A stretch of 64,000 nucleotides of DNA from Flavobacteriaceae bacterium 3519-10 (GCA_000023725.1 CP001673.1:878342-942341); one strand, 5' to 3'; shown: positions 35,388 to 44,880, numbered from the stretch's first letter. Notes: generated by a model not told the origin, from the letters alone. A program made the numbers and translations.

Positions 35388-36362
35388 ATGGAAAAAATAA
35401 AAGCAGGAATCGTTGGCGGAACAGGTTTTACGGCGGGTGAATTAATTAGAATCCTGTTGTACCATCCGGATGTAGAGGTTTCTTTCGTCACGAGCCAAAG
35501 TCTTCAGGGCTATCTGATTACCGATGTTCACAAAGATCTGTTTGGTGAAACGAACCTTAAATTTGAAAATCTGGCACAACCGGCCGACATTATTTTCCTT
35601 TGTCTTCCGCACGGTGAAAGTAAAAACTGGCTGATCGAAAACGAAAAACGAATTGCACCCGATACCAAAATTATCGACCTTGGAAACGATTTCCGTGTGG
35701 ATGAAGAATGGAATGAAAAGAAATTCATCTACGGACTTTCAGAATTCAACAAAGAAAAAATTGCGAAGGCTTTGTACATCGCGAATCCGGGATGTTTTGC
35801 AACCGCGATTCAACTCGGAATTTTACCGCTGTTGAAAAAAGAAAACATCGAAAAAATTCATTGCGTTGGCATTACAGGTTCCACAGGAGCCGGAAAAGCT
35901 TTACACCAAACGCTGAATTTCAACTGGCGCAGCGATAATATTTCTCCGTACAAAACCTTTACGCATCAGCATATCGCGGAAATTGAGAAAAGTATTTCGC
36001 TGATTTCGGCCACCAAAACGGAGATTAATTTCGTGCCTTGGCGCGGCGATTTTACGCGTGGGATTTTTGTTACGTTAATGATGGAAAGTGATTTGACTCA
36101 GATTGAAATCGTTGAAATCTACCGTTACGCTTACAAATATTCGAAGTTCGTGTTCGTTTCTGCAAGCCCGATCGATCTGAAACAGGTCGTAAATACCAAC
36201 AAAGCCGCAATCTATATTGAAAAAGCCGGGAAAAATCTGGCAGTGCATGTCGCGATTGATAATCTTCTGAAAGGCGCGTCCGGGCAGGCAATTCAGAATA
36301 TGAACTTAATGTTTGGCTTTAACGAAAAAGCCGGACTTAACCTTAAACCTTCCGTTTTTTAA
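35388..36362 (+). CDS. argC: N-acyl-gamma-glutamyl-phosphate reductase
   Basis: 324 aa. NADP-binding GIVGGTGFTAGELIRIL, catalytic Cys in ANPGCFATAIQLGI, and GSTGAGKALHQTLNF. Reduces the acylglutamyl phosphate made by ArgB to the semialdehyde. The natural acyl group may be succinyl here (see the carbamoyltransferase). Confidence 0.95.
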   Translation: MEKIKAGIVGGTGFTAGELIRILLYHPDVEVSFVTSQSLQGYLITDVHKDLFGETNLKFENLAQPADIIFLCLPHGESKNWLIENEKRIAPDTKIIDLGNDFRVDEEWNEKKFIYGLSEFNKEKIAKALYIANPGCFATAIQLGILPLLKKENIEKIHCVGITGSTGAGKALHQTLNFNWRSDNISPYKTFTHQHIAEIEKSISLISATKTEINFVPWRGDFTRGIFVTLMMESDLTQIEIVEIYRYAYKYSKFVFVSASPIDLKQVVNTNKAAIYIEKAGKNLAVHVAIDNLLKGASGQAIQNMNLMFGFNEKAGLNLKPSVF

Positions 36363-36365
36363 ATC

Positions 36366-37505
36366 ATGAAATTATTTGATGTATATCCGTTGATGCCCGT
36401 AAACATTGTAAAAGCCAAAAACTGTAAACTTTGGGACGAAAACGGCACCGAATATCTCGATTTTTACGGCGGACACGCAGTTATTTCGGTTGGGCACACG
36501 CATCCGCATTATGTGGAAAAAATTAAAAATCAACTCGATAATATTGGATTTTACTCCAATTCAGTGATCAATAAACTTCAGGAAGAACTGGCGGATAAAC
36601 TTGGGAAAATTTCCGGTTACGAAGATTACAGTCTGTTTCTGTGCAACTCCGGTGCGGAAGCGAATGAAAATGCGCTAAAAATTGCGTCTTTCACATCAGG
36701 AAAAAAGAAATTTATCACGTTTAAAAACGCTTTTCACGGACGAACTTCTGCCGTAGTTGCGGCCACTGATGATCCTTCAATCGTGGCTCCAGTAAACGAA
36801 ACCTGTAATTTTATTTTTTGTGAATGGAATAATGTTGAACAGTTTGAACAGCTGTTTTTTAAAAATCTTCCTGATTTGGCCGGAGTAATTATTGAAGGAA
36901 TTCAGGGCATTGCGGGCATTCAGATTCCGTCTCAGAAATTGATGAATAAGATCTCGGAACTGTGTTCCAAAAACTCGGTTTACTTTATTTCCGATGAAAT
37001 TCAGTCGGGTTACGCAAGAAGTGGAAAATTCTTTGCGCATCAGTATTTCGGAGTAAAACCCGATATTATTACCACAGCAAAAGGAATGGCAAACGGTTTT
37101 CCGATTGGTGGTGTTCTCGTTTCACCAAAGATTCCTGCAAAATATAAAATGCTTGGAACTACTTTTGGCGGAAATCACCTGGCTTGTGCGGCGGCCGTCG
37201 CGGTCCTGGAAATTATTCAAAATGAAAATCTTATTGAAGAATCCTTTCGAAAAGGCGAGTATTTAACTAAGAAATTAAATGAAATTCCGCAAATAAAGGA
37301 AATCCGCGGAAAAGGACTTTTAGTAGGAATCGATTTTGAAATTTCCGCTGCTCAGGTATCAAAAAGACTAAGGGAACAATTTAAAATTTTTGTTGGAAGT
37401 GCTTCAAATCCTTTAACCATGAGGCTTTTGCCGCCACTTACCATTTCGTACAATGAAATGGATTACTTTATTTCTTCTTTAAAATCTGTTTTAAATTCAA
37501 TTTAA
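36366..37505 (+). CDS. argD: N-acyl-ornithine aminotransferase (class III PLP enzyme)
   Basis: 379 aa. Class III aminotransferase with YLDFYGGHAVISVGHTHP, CNSGAEANENALKIA, ISDEIQSGYARSGKFFA and the PLP lysine in ITTAKGMANGFPIGGV. Converts N-acylglutamate semialdehyde to N-acylornithine using glutamate. Closely packed between argC and the carbamoyltransferase gene. Confidence 0.93.
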   Translation: MKLFDVYPLMPVNIVKAKNCKLWDENGTEYLDFYGGHAVISVGHTHPHYVEKIKNQLDNIGFYSNSVINKLQEELADKLGKISGYEDYSLFLCNSGAEANENALKIASFTSGKKKFITFKNAFHGRTSAVVAATDDPSIVAPVNETCNFIFCEWNNVEQFEQLFFKNLPDLAGVIIEGIQGIAGIQIPSQKLMNKISELCSKNSVYFISDEIQSGYARSGKFFAHQYFGVKPDIITTAKGMANGFPIGGVLVSPKIPAKYKMLGTTFGGNHLACAAAVAVLEIIQNENLIEESFRKGEYLTKKLNEIPQIKEIRGKGLLVGIDFEISAAQVSKRLREQFKIFVGSASNPLTMRLLPPLTISYNEMDYFISSLKSVLNSI

Positions 37506-37507
37506 AA

Positions 37508-38461
37508 ATGAAAAATTTCACCTCAGTACACGATATTTCTAATCCTGAAATCCTTGTTCAGGAAGCTTTGGAACTTAAAAAAGATCTTTACGGCTTCGAC
37601 GATTTAGGAAAAAATAAAACGCTTGGATTAGTGTTTTTGAATCCAAGTTTAAGAACCAGAATGAGCAGCCAGAAAGCCGGAATGAATCTCGGTATGCAGG
37701 TTCAGGTCATCAACGCCGGACAGGATGCCTGGAATTGGGAATTTGCTGAAAACGCGGTGATGGACGGTTCTACGGTTGAACACATCAAAGATGCTGCAAA
37801 AGTTTTAAGCGAATATTGCGCTGTTATCGGCTTAAGATGTTTTCCCGATTTAAAAGACCGCGACGAAGATTATAGCGAGTTTGTGCTGAATTACTTCATT
37901 AAATACGCCACGGTTCCTGTGATTTCTCTGGAATCTGCGACGCGACATCCTTTGCAGAGTTTTGCGGATTTAATTACGATTCGCGAAAATTGGGACAAAC
38001 CTCATAAACCGAAAGTTGTTTTGTCGTGGGCGCCGCACATCAAAGCGCTTCCGCAAGCCGTTGGAAACTCGTTTGCAGAATGGATGAACGCCGCTGATGT
38101 AGATTTCTCAATTGCAAATCCTGAAGGCTACGATTTGAGCAAAGATTTTACGGGCGATGCAAAAGTCTATCATAATCAGCAAGAAGCGTTGAAAGATGCC
38201 GATTTCGTGTATGTGAAAAACTGGTCGTCGTTTGATGAATACGGCGCGATGCCCGAAGTAAAAGGCAACTGGCTTTTGGGCGAGGAATTTTTAAAAACAA
38301 ATCCAGAAACTAAATTCATGCATTGCCTTCCGGTCCGCAGAAATCTGGAAATGAGCGACGCGGTTTTAGATTCTGCTAACTCGTTGGTTTACCAGCAAGT
38401 CAATAACAGAACACTTTCCGCGCAATTGATCATCAAAAAAATCCTTGAAAATTCGCTGTAA
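37508..38461 (+). CDS. argF': N-succinyl/acetyl-ornithine carbamoyltransferase
   Basis: 317 aa. Carbamoyl phosphate site in NPSLRTRMSSQKAG, and ESATRHPLQSFADLITI, MHCLPVRRN motifs typical of the Bacteroidota acylornithine group, not of classical ornithine carbamoyltransferase. The residue that separates acetyl from succinyl users (Glu92 in Xanthomonas AOTCase, Pro90 in Bacteroides fragilis SOTCase) is Val90 in MDGSTVEHI by ungapped alignment from memory. E92V was reported to turn AOTCase into SOTCase, so succinylornithine is the predicted substrate. Product is N-acylcitrulline. The stop shares one base with the argB ATG. Confidence 0.92.
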   Translation: MKNFTSVHDISNPEILVQEALELKKDLYGFDDLGKNKTLGLVFLNPSLRTRMSSQKAGMNLGMQVQVINAGQDAWNWEFAENAVMDGSTVEHIKDAAKVLSEYCAVIGLRCFPDLKDRDEDYSEFVLNYFIKYATVPVISLESATRHPLQSFADLITIRENWDKPHKPKVVLSWAPHIKALPQAVGNSFAEWMNAADVDFSIANPEGYDLSKDFTGDAKVYHNQQEALKDADFVYVKNWSSFDEYGAMPEVKGNWLLGEEFLKTNPETKFMHCLPVRRNLEMSDAVLDSANSLVYQQVNNRTLSAQLIIKKILENSL

Positions 38462-39249
38462 TGGAAGATTTATTCATCATAAAGATCGGCGGCGAAACCC
38501 TCAGCAGTAAAGATACCCTTCTAAACTGTTTGAACACGATCGCTGCATGTGGGAAAAAGGTGATTTTAGTCCACGGTGGTGGCAAAAAAGTAACCGAACT
38601 CGCGCAAAAACTGGAGATTCCCCAGCAAATGATCGAGGGCCGCAGAATAACTTCGGCGGATACGCTTGATCTTTGTACGATGGTGTACGCCGGACTGATC
38701 AGTAAGAATATGGTGGCGGGACTATCGGCTCAGAACGTAAAAGCAATCGGGCTTTCGGGTGCAGATCTGAACTGTATTGTTTCAAAAAAGAGAGAAAATG
38801 CCGGCGTGAATTATGGTTTTGTAGGCGATGTGGTGAAAGTGGATGAAACGGTTTTTGAAGGTTTTATCTCACAGAATATTATACCTGTCGTCAATTCAAT
38901 CAGCATCAGCGAAAATGCGGAGCTTTTAAATACAAATGCCGACGTGATGGCGGCTGAAATTGCGAAAGCGATGGCTATAAATTATACAGTGCACCTGATT
39001 TACTGTTTTGAAAAAAATGGCGTTTTAAACGATATTACCGACGAAAATTCTGTGATTCCGGAGATTTCAAAAGCAGATTTTACGCAAATGAAGGAGACAA
39101 AACAGATTGCTGACGGGATGATTCCAAAGCTCCAAACGGCTTTCAGAGCGTTGTATCATGGCGTTGAAGAAGCCAGAATCATTAAAAGTGACGCGCTCCA
39201 AAGCTATTTCAAAAACGAAAATCCGGGAACAAAAATCAGTTTGCACTAA
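38461..39249 (+). CDS. argB: N-acylglutamate kinase
   Basis: 262 aa. Amino acid kinase fold: IIKIGGETLSS, ILVHGGGKKVTELAQKL, GLSGADLNCIVSKK, LLNTNADVMAAEIA and ADGMIPKL. Phosphorylates N-acylglutamate. It lacks the extra N-terminal helix associated with arginine-inhibited hexameric kinases, so feedback inhibition may lie elsewhere. Overlaps its neighbours by one base on each side. Confidence 0.94.
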   Translation: MEDLFIIKIGGETLSSKDTLLNCLNTIAACGKKVILVHGGGKKVTELAQKLEIPQQMIEGRRITSADTLDLCTMVYAGLISKNMVAGLSAQNVKAIGLSGADLNCIVSKKRENAGVNYGFVGDVVKVDETVFEGFISQNIIPVVNSISISENAELLNTNADVMAAEIAKAMAINYTVHLIYCFEKNGVLNDITDENSVIPEISKADFTQMKETKQIADGMIPKLQTAFRALYHGVEEARIIKSDALQSYFKNENPGTKISLH

Positions 39250-40301
39250 TGGAGATCTTAAAGAACGACGCCCGGAATTTTCTGATCGAATTGATCGAAA
39301 CGCCTTCTTTCAGCCGGGAGGAAGAAAATACTGCGCTGATTATTGAGAAGTATTTAAATCTTAAAAATATTCCGTTTCAGCGGAAAGGAAATAATATCTG
39401 GGCAAAAAACCTTCAGTTTGACGAAAATTTACCGACAGTTTTATTGAATACCCATCATGACACGGTAAAACCAAATTCGGCGTACACTCTTGATCCTTTC
39501 GAAGCCGTACAGAAAGAGGGAAAGATTTTCGGCTTGGGAAGCAATGATGCAGGCGCAAGTTTGGTGAGTTTATGGGCCGTTTTCACGCATTTTTACGCTG
39601 TAAAACTTAAATATAATTTGATCTACGCCACCACTGCAGAAGAAGAAATTTCCGGAGAGAATGGCGTAAAATCGATCCTCGAAGATTTAGGAAAGATTGA
39701 TTTTGCAATTGTCGGTGAGCCCACGAAGATGGATTTGGCCATTGCGGAAAAAGGGTTGGTCGTTTTAAATTGTGTCGCAAAGGGAACTGCTTCGCATGCT
39801 GCGCATACTAATGAGGATAATTCCATTTATAAAGCGGTTCGCGATATTCAGAAAGTTCAGAATTTTGAATTTGATAAAGTTTCTGAAGTTCTCGGGAAAG
39901 TAAGAGCGACCGTAACGATTATAAACGCCGGTTCACAGCACAATGTGGTTCCGGATCAGTGTCATTTTACAATTGATGTCCGCACAAATGAGCATTATTC
40001 CAATTCGGAAATTTTAGAAATTTTCACAAATGAACTGGAGTCGGAAATCCAACCAAGATCATTGGCTTTAAATTCTTCAAAAATCAATTTAGATCATCCT
40101 TTTGTGTTTGCTGCGCAGAAGGAAAACTGCAGTTTATACGGGTCTCCCACGGTTTCGGATCAGGCGCTGATGCCGTTCGATTCAGTGAAAATTGGTCCCG
40201 GAGATTCTACCCGTTCGCATACGGCGGATGAATTTATTTATCAGCATGAACTCGATGAAGGCATCGAAAAATACATTAAAATTCTCTCACATATCCTCTA
40301 A
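39249..40301 (+). CDS. M20 zinc deacylase (acylcitrulline or acylornithine deacylase, ArgE/DapE type)
   Basis: 350 aa. Zinc ligands in LLNTHHDTVKPN and GLGSNDAGASLVSL, catalytic Glu pair in ATTAEEEISGENG, then IVGEPTKMDLAIAEKG. The bimetallic site is intact. In pathways using acylornithine carbamoyltransferase the deacylation happens on acylcitrulline, so that is the expected substrate. It lies between argB and argH. Confidence 0.9.
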   Translation: MEILKNDARNFLIELIETPSFSREEENTALIIEKYLNLKNIPFQRKGNNIWAKNLQFDENLPTVLLNTHHDTVKPNSAYTLDPFEAVQKEGKIFGLGSNDAGASLVSLWAVFTHFYAVKLKYNLIYATTAEEEISGENGVKSILEDLGKIDFAIVGEPTKMDLAIAEKGLVVLNCVAKGTASHAAHTNEDNSIYKAVRDIQKVQNFEFDKVSEVLGKVRATVTIINAGSQHNVVPDQCHFTIDVRTNEHYSNSEILEIFTNELESEIQPRSLALNSSKINLDHPFVFAAQKENCSLYGSPTVSDQALMPFDSVKIGPGDSTRSHTADEFIYQHELDEGIEKYIKILSHIL

Positions 40302-40303
40302 AG

Positions 40304-41617
40304 ATGAAACATAATAAATTGTGGGCAAAAGATTCAGCGAATCAGAATCATTTGGAAATCATTGAAAAATTTACCGTTGGTAAAGACAAAGATTTCGACA
40401 TTCTGCTTGCCCAGTACGATATCATCGGAACCAAAGCACACTGTACGATGCTTACTAAAATCGGATTTTTAACAGAAAACGAAAATATAAAAATCCAGAA
40501 AGAACTGGATGAAATGTATATTTTGGCGAAAGATCATCTGCTGACAATTAATGATGGAGTAGAGGATATTCACAGCCATATCGAATTCAATCTTACCCAA
40601 AAACTGGGCGATGCCGGAAAGAAAATTCACACAGGAAGATCAAGAAATGATCAGGTTTTGCTCGCGATTAAACTCTATCTGGCCGCGGAAATCAAGGAAA
40701 TCGCACAGCTTTCAAAAAATTTATTTGAGCGTTTAATTAATCTGGCCGAAACACATAAAACAGCTTTAATGCCGGGTTATACTCATTTTCAGATTGGTAT
40801 GCCGTCATCATTCGGCTTGTGGTTTAGTGCTTTCGCGGAATCTTTATCTGAAGATTTAGAAGTTTTAGCCTCCGCATTATCGGTTGTTCAGAAAAATCCG
40901 TTGGGTTCCGGCGCGGGATTCGGTTCTTCGTTTCCTTTGGACCGGGATTTTACAACGAAAGAACTGGGACTGGAAAAAATGAATATTAATTCCGTTTATG
41001 CGCAGATGACGCGCGGAAAATCGGAGAAAATCACGGCAATGGGAATGAGTACGGTGGCGGCCACATTAAGCAAACTCGCGTATGATATCTGCCTGTTCAG
41101 CAATCAGAACTACGGTTTCCTGAGTTTTCCGTCCGGACTTACCACTGGAAGCAGCATTATGCCTCACAAAAAAAATCCTGATGTTTTTGAACTGATTCGC
41201 GCAAAATCCGCCCGAATTCAGAGTCTTCCGAATGAACTTACACTGCTTACAAACAACCTTCCGTCCGGTTATCACAGAGATTTTCAGCTGACGAAGGAAA
41301 TAATTTTCCCGGGAATTCAGGATTTAAAAGATTGCCTGCAGATTTTTGAATTTATGCTTAATAATATCCAGATTAAAGAAGATATTTTGAAGGATGAGAA
41401 ATATGATTATCTTTTCAGCGTCGAAAAAATCAATGAACTGGTAATGAATGGGGCGACTTTCCGGGAAGCTTACCGCGAGGTCGGAAATTCCATTGAAGAC
41501 GGTTCCTACAGTTACCGGAATGATGATTTAAAGCACACCCACAAAGGAAGTATTGGGGATTTGTGCCTCGATGAGATTTCTGCACAGTTTGCAGAAGTCT
41601 TCCAGAAATTTAAATAA
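40304..41617 (+). CDS. argH: Argininosuccinate lyase
   Basis: 437 aa. Fumarase/aspartase superfamily signature GSSIMPHKKNPDVFEL, HTGRSRNDQV and GYTHFQIGMPSSFGLW. Splits argininosuccinate into arginine and fumarate. Last enzyme of the pathway; only 3 bp separate it from the regulator gene. Confidence 0.96.
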   Translation: MKHNKLWAKDSANQNHLEIIEKFTVGKDKDFDILLAQYDIIGTKAHCTMLTKIGFLTENENIKIQKELDEMYILAKDHLLTINDGVEDIHSHIEFNLTQKLGDAGKKIHTGRSRNDQVLLAIKLYLAAEIKEIAQLSKNLFERLINLAETHKTALMPGYTHFQIGMPSSFGLWFSAFAESLSEDLEVLASALSVVQKNPLGSGAGFGSSFPLDRDFTTKELGLEKMNINSVYAQMTRGKSEKITAMGMSTVAATLSKLAYDICLFSNQNYGFLSFPSGLTTGSSIMPHKKNPDVFELIRAKSARIQSLPNELTLLTNNLPSGYHRDFQLTKEIIFPGIQDLKDCLQIFEFMLNNIQIKEDILKDEKYDYLFSVEKINELVMNGATFREAYREVGNSIEDGSYSYRNDDLKHTHKGSIGDLCLDEISAQFAEVFQKFK

Positions 41618-41620
41618 TGT

Positions 41621-42082
41621 ATGAAAGCTTTAGACATTACAGACCATAAAATCCTCAATTTCTTACAGGAAGATTCAACGGTTTCGGTGAAAGACTTGGC
41701 GGAAAAAATCGGACTTTCCTTTACTGCCACCTATGAAAGGATAAAATCGCTCAAAAACAACGGCATCATCCGCAAAAATGTCGTGTTGATCGATCCGGAA
41801 CTCGCCGGATTTGAACTGATGGCGTACTGTAATATCGTGCTGAAAGAGCAGTCGCACGACAAACTTCAGGAGTTTGAAGATAAAATAAAAGCGGAACCGC
41901 AGGTGATGGAGGTCGTGAGTCTGTCTGGCCAGTACGATTATATGATCAAGGTCGTCGCTAAAAACATTAAAGATTACAACAGTTTCATGACAACGGTGAT
42001 TGCCAATATCCCGAATATCGGCCAGTATCACAGCAATATTGTACTTTCGGTGATAAAAAACGACACCAAGTTCACTTTCTAA
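41621..42082 (+). CDS. Lrp/AsnC-family regulator at the end of the arginine operon
   Basis: 153 aa. N-terminal HTH (LDITDHKILNFLQEDSTVSVKDLAEKIGLSFTATYERIKSL, about 5-50) and C-terminal RAM ligand domain (EPQVMEVVSLSGQYDYMIKVV). Co-transcribed with argH, with no promoter between them. It may sense arginine or another amino acid and control this operon. I see no ArgR gene in the window. Confidence 0.9.
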   Translation: MKALDITDHKILNFLQEDSTVSVKDLAEKIGLSFTATYERIKSLKNNGIIRKNVVLIDPELAGFELMAYCNIVLKEQSHDKLQEFEDKIKAEPQVMEVVSLSGQYDYMIKVVAKNIKDYNSFMTTVIANIPNIGQYHSNIVLSVIKNDTKFTF

Positions 42083-42084
42083 TT

Positions 42085-42108
42085 TCAGGATTTATTCCTG
42101 ATTTTTTT
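42085..42108 (+). terminator. Terminator of the arginine operon
   Basis: TCAGGA and TCCTGA pair across TTTAT and are followed by seven T, just past the regulator stop. Confidence 0.8.
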
Positions 42109-42111
42109 ATT

Positions 42112-42119
42112 TAAATTTG
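42112..42119 (+). promoter_or_regulatory. -7 element for the cupin gene
   Basis: TAAATTTG fits TAnnTTTG and begins right after the arg-operon terminator. No good -33 element. 25 bp before the ATG. Confidence 0.45.
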
Positions 42120-42144
42120 AGTCAATTTCTCTAAAAATCAAGCG

Positions 42145-42507
42145 ATGAAAAACTATAAAATTCAGAAATCACCATTTGTAGTTCCGACTGACGATGGGAA
42201 ATTAATCGAGGAAATCTGGGGGAATTCTACCGGGAATCCTGAGATTTCTATCGCACATATGGTGGCGCCCGCAAACTGGAGTGAACCTTTTCAAACGCCA
42301 GAATTTGACGAATTTACTTACATTATCAAAGGCAGAAAACAATTTGAAATTGACGGAGAAACTGTAGTTCTTGAGGCCGGCGAAAGTATCCGGATCAGCA
42401 AAGGCGCGCGGGTGCGCTACAGCAATCCGTTTGCAGAACCCTGCGAATATATCGCCATCTGTCTTCCGGCTTTTTCAATGGATTTGGTAAACCGTGAAGC
42501 GCATTAA
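42145..42507 (+). CDS. Cupin-domain protein
   Basis: 120 aa, single beta-barrel cupin: SEPFQTPEFDEFTYIIKGRKQFEIDGE (motif 1 with Glu in place of the second His), then EAGESIRISKGARVRYSNPF (motif 2). Could bind a metal or small ligand. Substrate unknown. Its stop overlaps by 4 nt the convergent HAD gene end. Confidence 0.85.
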   Translation: MKNYKIQKSPFVVPTDDGKLIEEIWGNSTGNPEISIAHMVAPANWSEPFQTPEFDEFTYIIKGRKQFEIDGETVVLEAGESIRISKGARVRYSNPFAEPCEYIAICLPAFSMDLVNREAH

Positions 42508-43124
42508 AACTCAAGTCCCAACTGCCTGAGTTCCGCTTCAAGATCGGTGTCATCCATGATATGAACGGTGTGAAATCGCATCGATTGGGCCACCTCAATA
42601 TTCTTCGGATTATCATCAATAAAAACCGATTCTTCGGCTTTCAAATTATATCTTTCAAGTAAAACCATCCATATCTTAGGATCTGGCTTGATGAGATTTT
42701 CATCTCCTGACACTACGATTTTACCTTTAAAAATCTCAAAGAAATTATAATTTTCCAACGCATACGGGAAGGTTTCTGAAGACCAGTTTGTGAGCCCAAA
42801 CAGTTCATAATCAGAATGTTCCAGCTTTTTCAGGACGGCCACGTTTCGCGGCAAATCAGCTTTCAGCATCACCGTCCAGTTGTCATAATACGCGCGGATT
42901 TCTTTTTTCCACTCAGGATGCTTTTTAATTAAAAGCTGCGTGCCTTCTTCGGTGGTTCTTCCGCGGTCCTGCTCTGCATTCCATTCGTCGGTGGCGATGT
43001 TCCGGAGGAAAAATTCCATCCTTTCATCGTCATTAAAATAATCTTTGAAGAAATAGCGGGGATTCCAGTCCATAATCACACCGCCGAAATCGAAAACTAT
43101 ATTTTTTATGGCGTTTTGCTTCAT
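42504..43124 (-). CDS. HAD-superfamily hydrolase
   Basis: 206 aa. Motif I FDFGGVIMDWNPR (FDxGGV type, first Asp nucleophile), motif II LTNWS, motif III Lys in NLIKPDPKIW, motif IV FIDDNPKN. Subfamily IA, like haloacid dehalogenase or phosphatases. Substrate not predictable. Confidence 0.9.
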   Translation of the reverse strand: MKQNAIKNIVFDFGGVIMDWNPRYFFKDYFNDDERMEFFLRNIATDEWNAEQDRGRTTEEGTQLLIKKHPEWKKEIRAYYDNWTVMLKADLPRNVAVLKKLEHSDYELFGLTNWSSETFPYALENYNFFEIFKGKIVVSGDENLIKPDPKIWMVLLERYNLKAEESVFIDDNPKNIEVAQSMRFHTVHIMDDTDLEAELRQLGLEF

Positions 43125-43130
43125 CTGTTT

Positions 43131-44432
43131 TTATTTGATCACTGAGAGGTTTTGTTTTCCGAAAAATATGCTCGCTAGGGTAAATATCAACAGAATATGA
43201 AGATAGAAGGCGTATTGAATAAGCTCAGTATATTGAATTTTGAAACTGCTGAGTGAGATCAGGAGAAGAATTTGCGCACCGTACGGGATTAAACCCTGAA
43301 TGTAACACGAGAAAATATCGAGCACAGAAGCACTTTGCTGCGGCCTCAAACCATATTTATCATTTATTTCCTTGGCAACTTTACCTGAAATGATTATTGA
43401 AATGGTATTGTTGGCTACACAAAGGTTGGTCACCGAAACAAGTCCGGCAATTCCAAACAGTGCAGTTTTTTTTGAACTGATGACTTTGCTGATGTTTTTT
43501 ATTAAGAAAGAAATTCCGCCGGCTTTTTCTACCAAGGCTGCCAGGCCGCCTGTAAGCAGCGACAGCAGAAAAATTTCGGTCATGCTGGTAAAGCCTTCGT
43601 AGGTTTTCTTCGCAAAGCCGATAAAATCGAAACTTCCGAACCCAAAACCTAAAAGTCCGGCGAAAACCAGCCCCACAAATAACACGACGAAAACATTAAG
43701 CCCTGCCAGCGACAGTGCCACCACAAGAACATAGGGCAACACCAATACGAGATTGAATTCTTTAAACTCATGCACCGCGGCGGAAGTTTCCTGGTTGAAA
43801 CCTATTGCAACCAAAAGCACGATTGCAACTAATGCTGCGGGCAAAGCTATTTTGGAATTAAACCTGAATTTATCTTTCATCTGGCAACCCAGACTCTGGG
43901 TAGCGGCAATGGTGGTGTCAGAAATCAGCGATAAATTGTCGCCAAACATTGCGCCCGAAAGCAGGCATGCACCGATGAGCCCTAATGGTGAATCGCTTTT
44001 TTCTGCAAGTGCAATCACAATCGGGCCTAAAGTGACAATGGATCCCACTGAAGTTCCGGAAGCAAATGACAGAAAAGAGGCAATCACAAAAACTCCTACA
44101 GGAAAGTAGGCCGGTGAAATATAGTTGAGACCAAGATTCACAATCGAATCCACACTGCCAGTAGCTGCGGTAACCGTTGCAAAAGCCCCGGCCAGCAGAT
44201 AGATGATGCACATCGTGAGGATCTTGCCATCGCCGCAACCTTTGAGAAAAGTATCGACTTTCTGGTTTATTTTTCCTTTGAGTAAGACGAAGGCTGCTGT
44301 AATGCCGATTACTGCAGCGATGGGTGAGGGCATCGCGTAGAAGTCGTTATAATATATCCCAAAACCCAGGAAGACGCATACGAAGATGAGCAGCGGGAAA
44401 ATGGCGACAAGCTGTGGATTAATTCTGTTCAT
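43131..44432 (-). CDS. Na+/H+ antiporter NhaC family protein
   Basis: 433 aa, about 11 hydrophobic segments. Characteristic SLLTGGLAALVEKAGG and GDNLSLISDTTIAATQSLG motifs of the NhaC group. Exchanges sodium for protons, or amino acids in some relatives. Only 6 bp after the HAD gene in the same orientation, so it may be co-transcribed with it. Confidence 0.88.
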   Translation of the reverse strand: MNRINPQLVAIFPLLIFVCVFLGFGIYYNDFYAMPSPIAAVIGITAAFVLLKGKINQKVDTFLKGCGDGKILTMCIIYLLAGAFATVTAATGSVDSIVNLGLNYISPAYFPVGVFVIASFLSFASGTSVGSIVTLGPIVIALAEKSDSPLGLIGACLLSGAMFGDNLSLISDTTIAATQSLGCQMKDKFRFNSKIALPAALVAIVLLVAIGFNQETSAAVHEFKEFNLVLVLPYVLVVALSLAGLNVFVVLFVGLVFAGLLGFGFGSFDFIGFAKKTYEGFTSMTEIFLLSLLTGGLAALVEKAGGISFLIKNISKVISSKKTALFGIAGLVSVTNLCVANNTISIIISGKVAKEINDKYGLRPQQSASVLDIFSCYIQGLIPYGAQILLLISLSSFKIQYTELIQYAFYLHILLIFTLASIFFGKQNLSVIK

Positions 44433-44441
44433 GCCGCAAAA

Positions 44442-44876
44442 TTAGTGTTCAAAAGGCAAAAACACGTACTGATTGTCGGTAAACTTCGCGTAGATATGGT
44501 GGTTGCCGTTACTCAGGATGATTTCCTCAGCCCCGATTACCGAATTATAGCGTGCGGTCTGTTCAAATGTTTTTTGGATGAGTTTAATCTCAGGCGCTTT
44601 GCACTCGACGAGTATTTTCGGGATTGTCTTTTCGGTGATCAGCAGATCGATGCGCTTTGTAGTTCCGTTCAGAACCAGTTTTTTTTCAAGAATTAACGAG
44701 GAAAGATTTCGTCCCTTTTTCAGGTGAAAATAATGCACCCAGTGTTGCCTTACCCACTCTTCAGGCGTGAGTTGAAGCCAGGTTCTGCGGACGATGTCAT
44801 AAATAAAAATCTTATCTTTGTCGCTCCTGATTTTAAAGTCAAAAGTATCCTCAAAATTCAGTTTCGGAAGTTGCAT
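44442..44876 (-). CDS. HsdR_N-type nuclease-fold protein (stand-alone)
   Basis: 144 aa. Matches the N-terminal domain of type I restriction R subunits as a lone domain: RRTWLQLTPEEWVRQHW, the PD-(D/E)xK core KRIDLLITEKTIPKILVECKAPEI (Asp and E-x-K). No helicase domain or Hsd M/S genes here. Common in Bacteroidota beside holA. It starts 4 bp from the holA ATG, in the other direction. Confidence 0.8.
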   Translation of the reverse strand: MQLPKLNFEDTFDFKIRSDKDKIFIYDIVRRTWLQLTPEEWVRQHWVHYFHLKKGRNLSSLILEKKLVLNGTTKRIDLLITEKTIPKILVECKAPEIKLIQKTFEQTARYNSVIGAEEIILSNGNHHIYAKFTDNQYVFLPFEH

Positions 44877-44880
44877 TTAT

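Noticed and set aside
44442-44876. Type I restriction system
   Set aside because: Only the isolated HsdR_N-like domain is present, with no helicase, M or S genes.
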